NCBI GenBank assembly: GCA_016490735.1
Contig: JAEMWC010001213.1
Coordinates: forward strand, 132,501-196,500
Direction: 5' to 3'
Length of the DNA stretch: 64,000 nucleotides
From: Pachyseris speciosa
Taxonomy: Eukaryota; Cnidaria; Anthozoa; Scleractinia; Pachyseridae
Shown: positions 62,651-64,000 of the stretch, one piece after another
How the letters are laid out: the number at the start of each line of letters is the position of its first letter
How positions within the stretch are numbered: the first letter of the stretch is position 1
The notes under the pieces: generated by a model
Told to the model about the DNA's origin: nothing
The model's database searches: none
Seen by the model: only the letters and a program-made list of their open reading frames with translations
Translations under genes and position numbers: made by a program

Positions 62651-64000
62651 AAATAGTCTTTGTCTTTGTCGATCCTGTGGGCGAGCGCGAAGCGCGAGCG
62701 AGTGGAAATTCGTTCTTTCCGCTCGCTTGACTTGACTTCCGCTCGCACGGGACTGAATCTTTGTAATTAACTAGATAGATTAAAATAGTTGATAATTAGA
62801 TTTGTGTAACTTTATTTATTTTCAACTTGAAGTTTAGATCATAGAAATGACGCCGAGAATGACGACGAGTGCTTGGCATAATTACTGAAAATTTACGGTA
62901 CGCCGCTGAACGAATGCTCGAAGATTAAGATGACTTATGCAACTGATGAGCGAAAGATCAGATGAGTATTGTCTATAAACGTAAAACGGATCAATAAGTA
63001 TTCATAACTGAAAACACTATTTCCTGAGAAGGATGACTTGCGTGAATTAAGAAGTGTGACTTTTAGGCTATTGTCCATGTGTGACTTTTTCGCTTTTGTT
63101 TTGAGAATGAAAGCCGACCGTAATTTTTGGAAGCAAATTGTTGTAAGTACAGGGAACGTGGTGGGTGCGCCTTATAACAGCGTATTTAGGTGAAATTTTC
63201 ATTTTGCTTACTTGTCACAATCGTCTTCGAAAGTTTAGGGTGCGTCTTATAACCGAGTGCTCCTTATAAGTTAAAAAATACGGTAAGTAAATACGCAATA
63301 CGCAATCAGTTTTCGGACTGCTACGTATTTATGAATAAATAAACTTCAACTTCAAACTTCAGTAGCAATTTATGTGCTTTGTAATAATTATAATATTTTA
63401 TTATACTTCAACGGCACAATATATACTATCACCATTACATTTACATCGCATTGCACTTTGATTTTATGATAGCCGCAGTCTCTCATGTGCAGGACTGAAA
63501 ATGCAACTGCAACATGCGTTTTCATTAAAGACAGACACTCTTTATTCGTCTCGAAGAAGGAAAGCTACAGATTTGAAAATTGCCTTGATTAAGAGTGAAA
63601 TCCTTCGACAAAAATGTTTGAAAAAATTCCTCGTCTCTTATACTGCATGTGAAATATAAGGGCAGAGGCTAATCATTCTCTCACATACTTTGCACAGCAA
63701 TAACAGACAGCTACAACCTGTCTATGGGTACTTACTTAAACTTACTGGTAGACAGTAAGTAGCCAGAGTTGTCAACACAATGGTTTATTTGTCCAGTCTT
63801 GCAAGGATTTCTACATGCATATTACACCTTATAACCCACCAACTAATTTTTGTGATTTTACTGGCTATTTTGGATCATGTGGTGCAAATCGGAGGACGTG
63901 TATCTGGCAATACACCCCATCTGCATCAATATTTGTCCTTCCATTTTTCGGCCGCAAAAAAAGACAAAACAAAGCCAGTCTTTTAAAAGTTTATTTCATT
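62651..64000. other. Non-coding end of window
   Basis: A GC island with GCGAGCGCGAAGCGCGAGCG at about 62682, a GTGCGCCTTATAA element (63168-63285) and a repeat tail GAATAAATAAACTTCAACTTC near 63330. No gene seen. Confidence 0.45.

Overview
The window is invertebrate nuclear DNA, most likely from an anthozoan cnidarian (stony coral or anemone). The reasons are AT-rich DNA packed with CR1/L2-like LINE fragments (one carrying a 2A-like peptide), tRNA-derived SINEs, palindromic MITEs, two different Polinton/Maverick elements and a small intron-bearing host gene. It is not bacterial: acceptor sites, AATAAA signals and TATA boxes are visible and there are no ribosome binding sites.

Layout. 1-9452: a GC-rich, decayed Polinton (Polinton A), open at the left edge of the window and split by a LINE at 859-2247. 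It encodes two RING-like zinc proteins, a SLOG-like protein, an RNase-H-fold-like exonuclease, an integrase that has lost its first catalytic Asp, two minor capsid genes, a basic core protein and a double-jelly-roll capsid protein. 9500-15393: a SINE, a minus-strand LINE interrupted by about 3.1 kb that carries a 33-bp palindromic minisatellite, and a broken direct duplication. 15384-17226: a GC-richer array of about ten short open modules, most with their own pyrimidine tract and AG acceptor, no ATG and their own stop codon. It looks like a cassette of alternative terminal exons for Cys/His-rich mini-domains. 17227-19400: non-coding with repeats.

19981-40079: a complete 20.1-kb Polinton (Polinton B) with near-identical 297-bp TIRs and the 6-bp target duplication GTCTCG. 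It lies inside coding exon 2 of a three-exon host gene for a small secreted protein (minus strand, 40551 down to 19464). B carries a VLTF3-like late transcription factor, a SLATT-like two-TM protein, a small protein with a possible PLA2-like motif, two collagen-stalked phage-type fibres, a packaging ATPase, a penton-like protein, an AT-hook core peptide, the major capsid protein, a fused core/adenain-like protease, a zinc ribbon, a parvovirus-type phospholipase A2, a chromodomain integrase, a BRO-N/nuclease protein, an AT-hook zinc-finger protein and a protein-primed DNA polymerase. Many B genes start just after an ATCTAA...TATATG motif, which fits the element coding its own late transcription factor. 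Several B genes are broken (ATPase, integrase, polymerase, long fibre, penton-like gene).

40560-64000: a ZAD-like zinc-finger exon, a LINE nested inside another LINE (43184-48860), a RecQ-helicase pseudogene, a 1.44-kb inverted repeat, a TTAA-flanked MITE, further foldback MITEs, an A-rich satellite, and long stretches where I see no gene.
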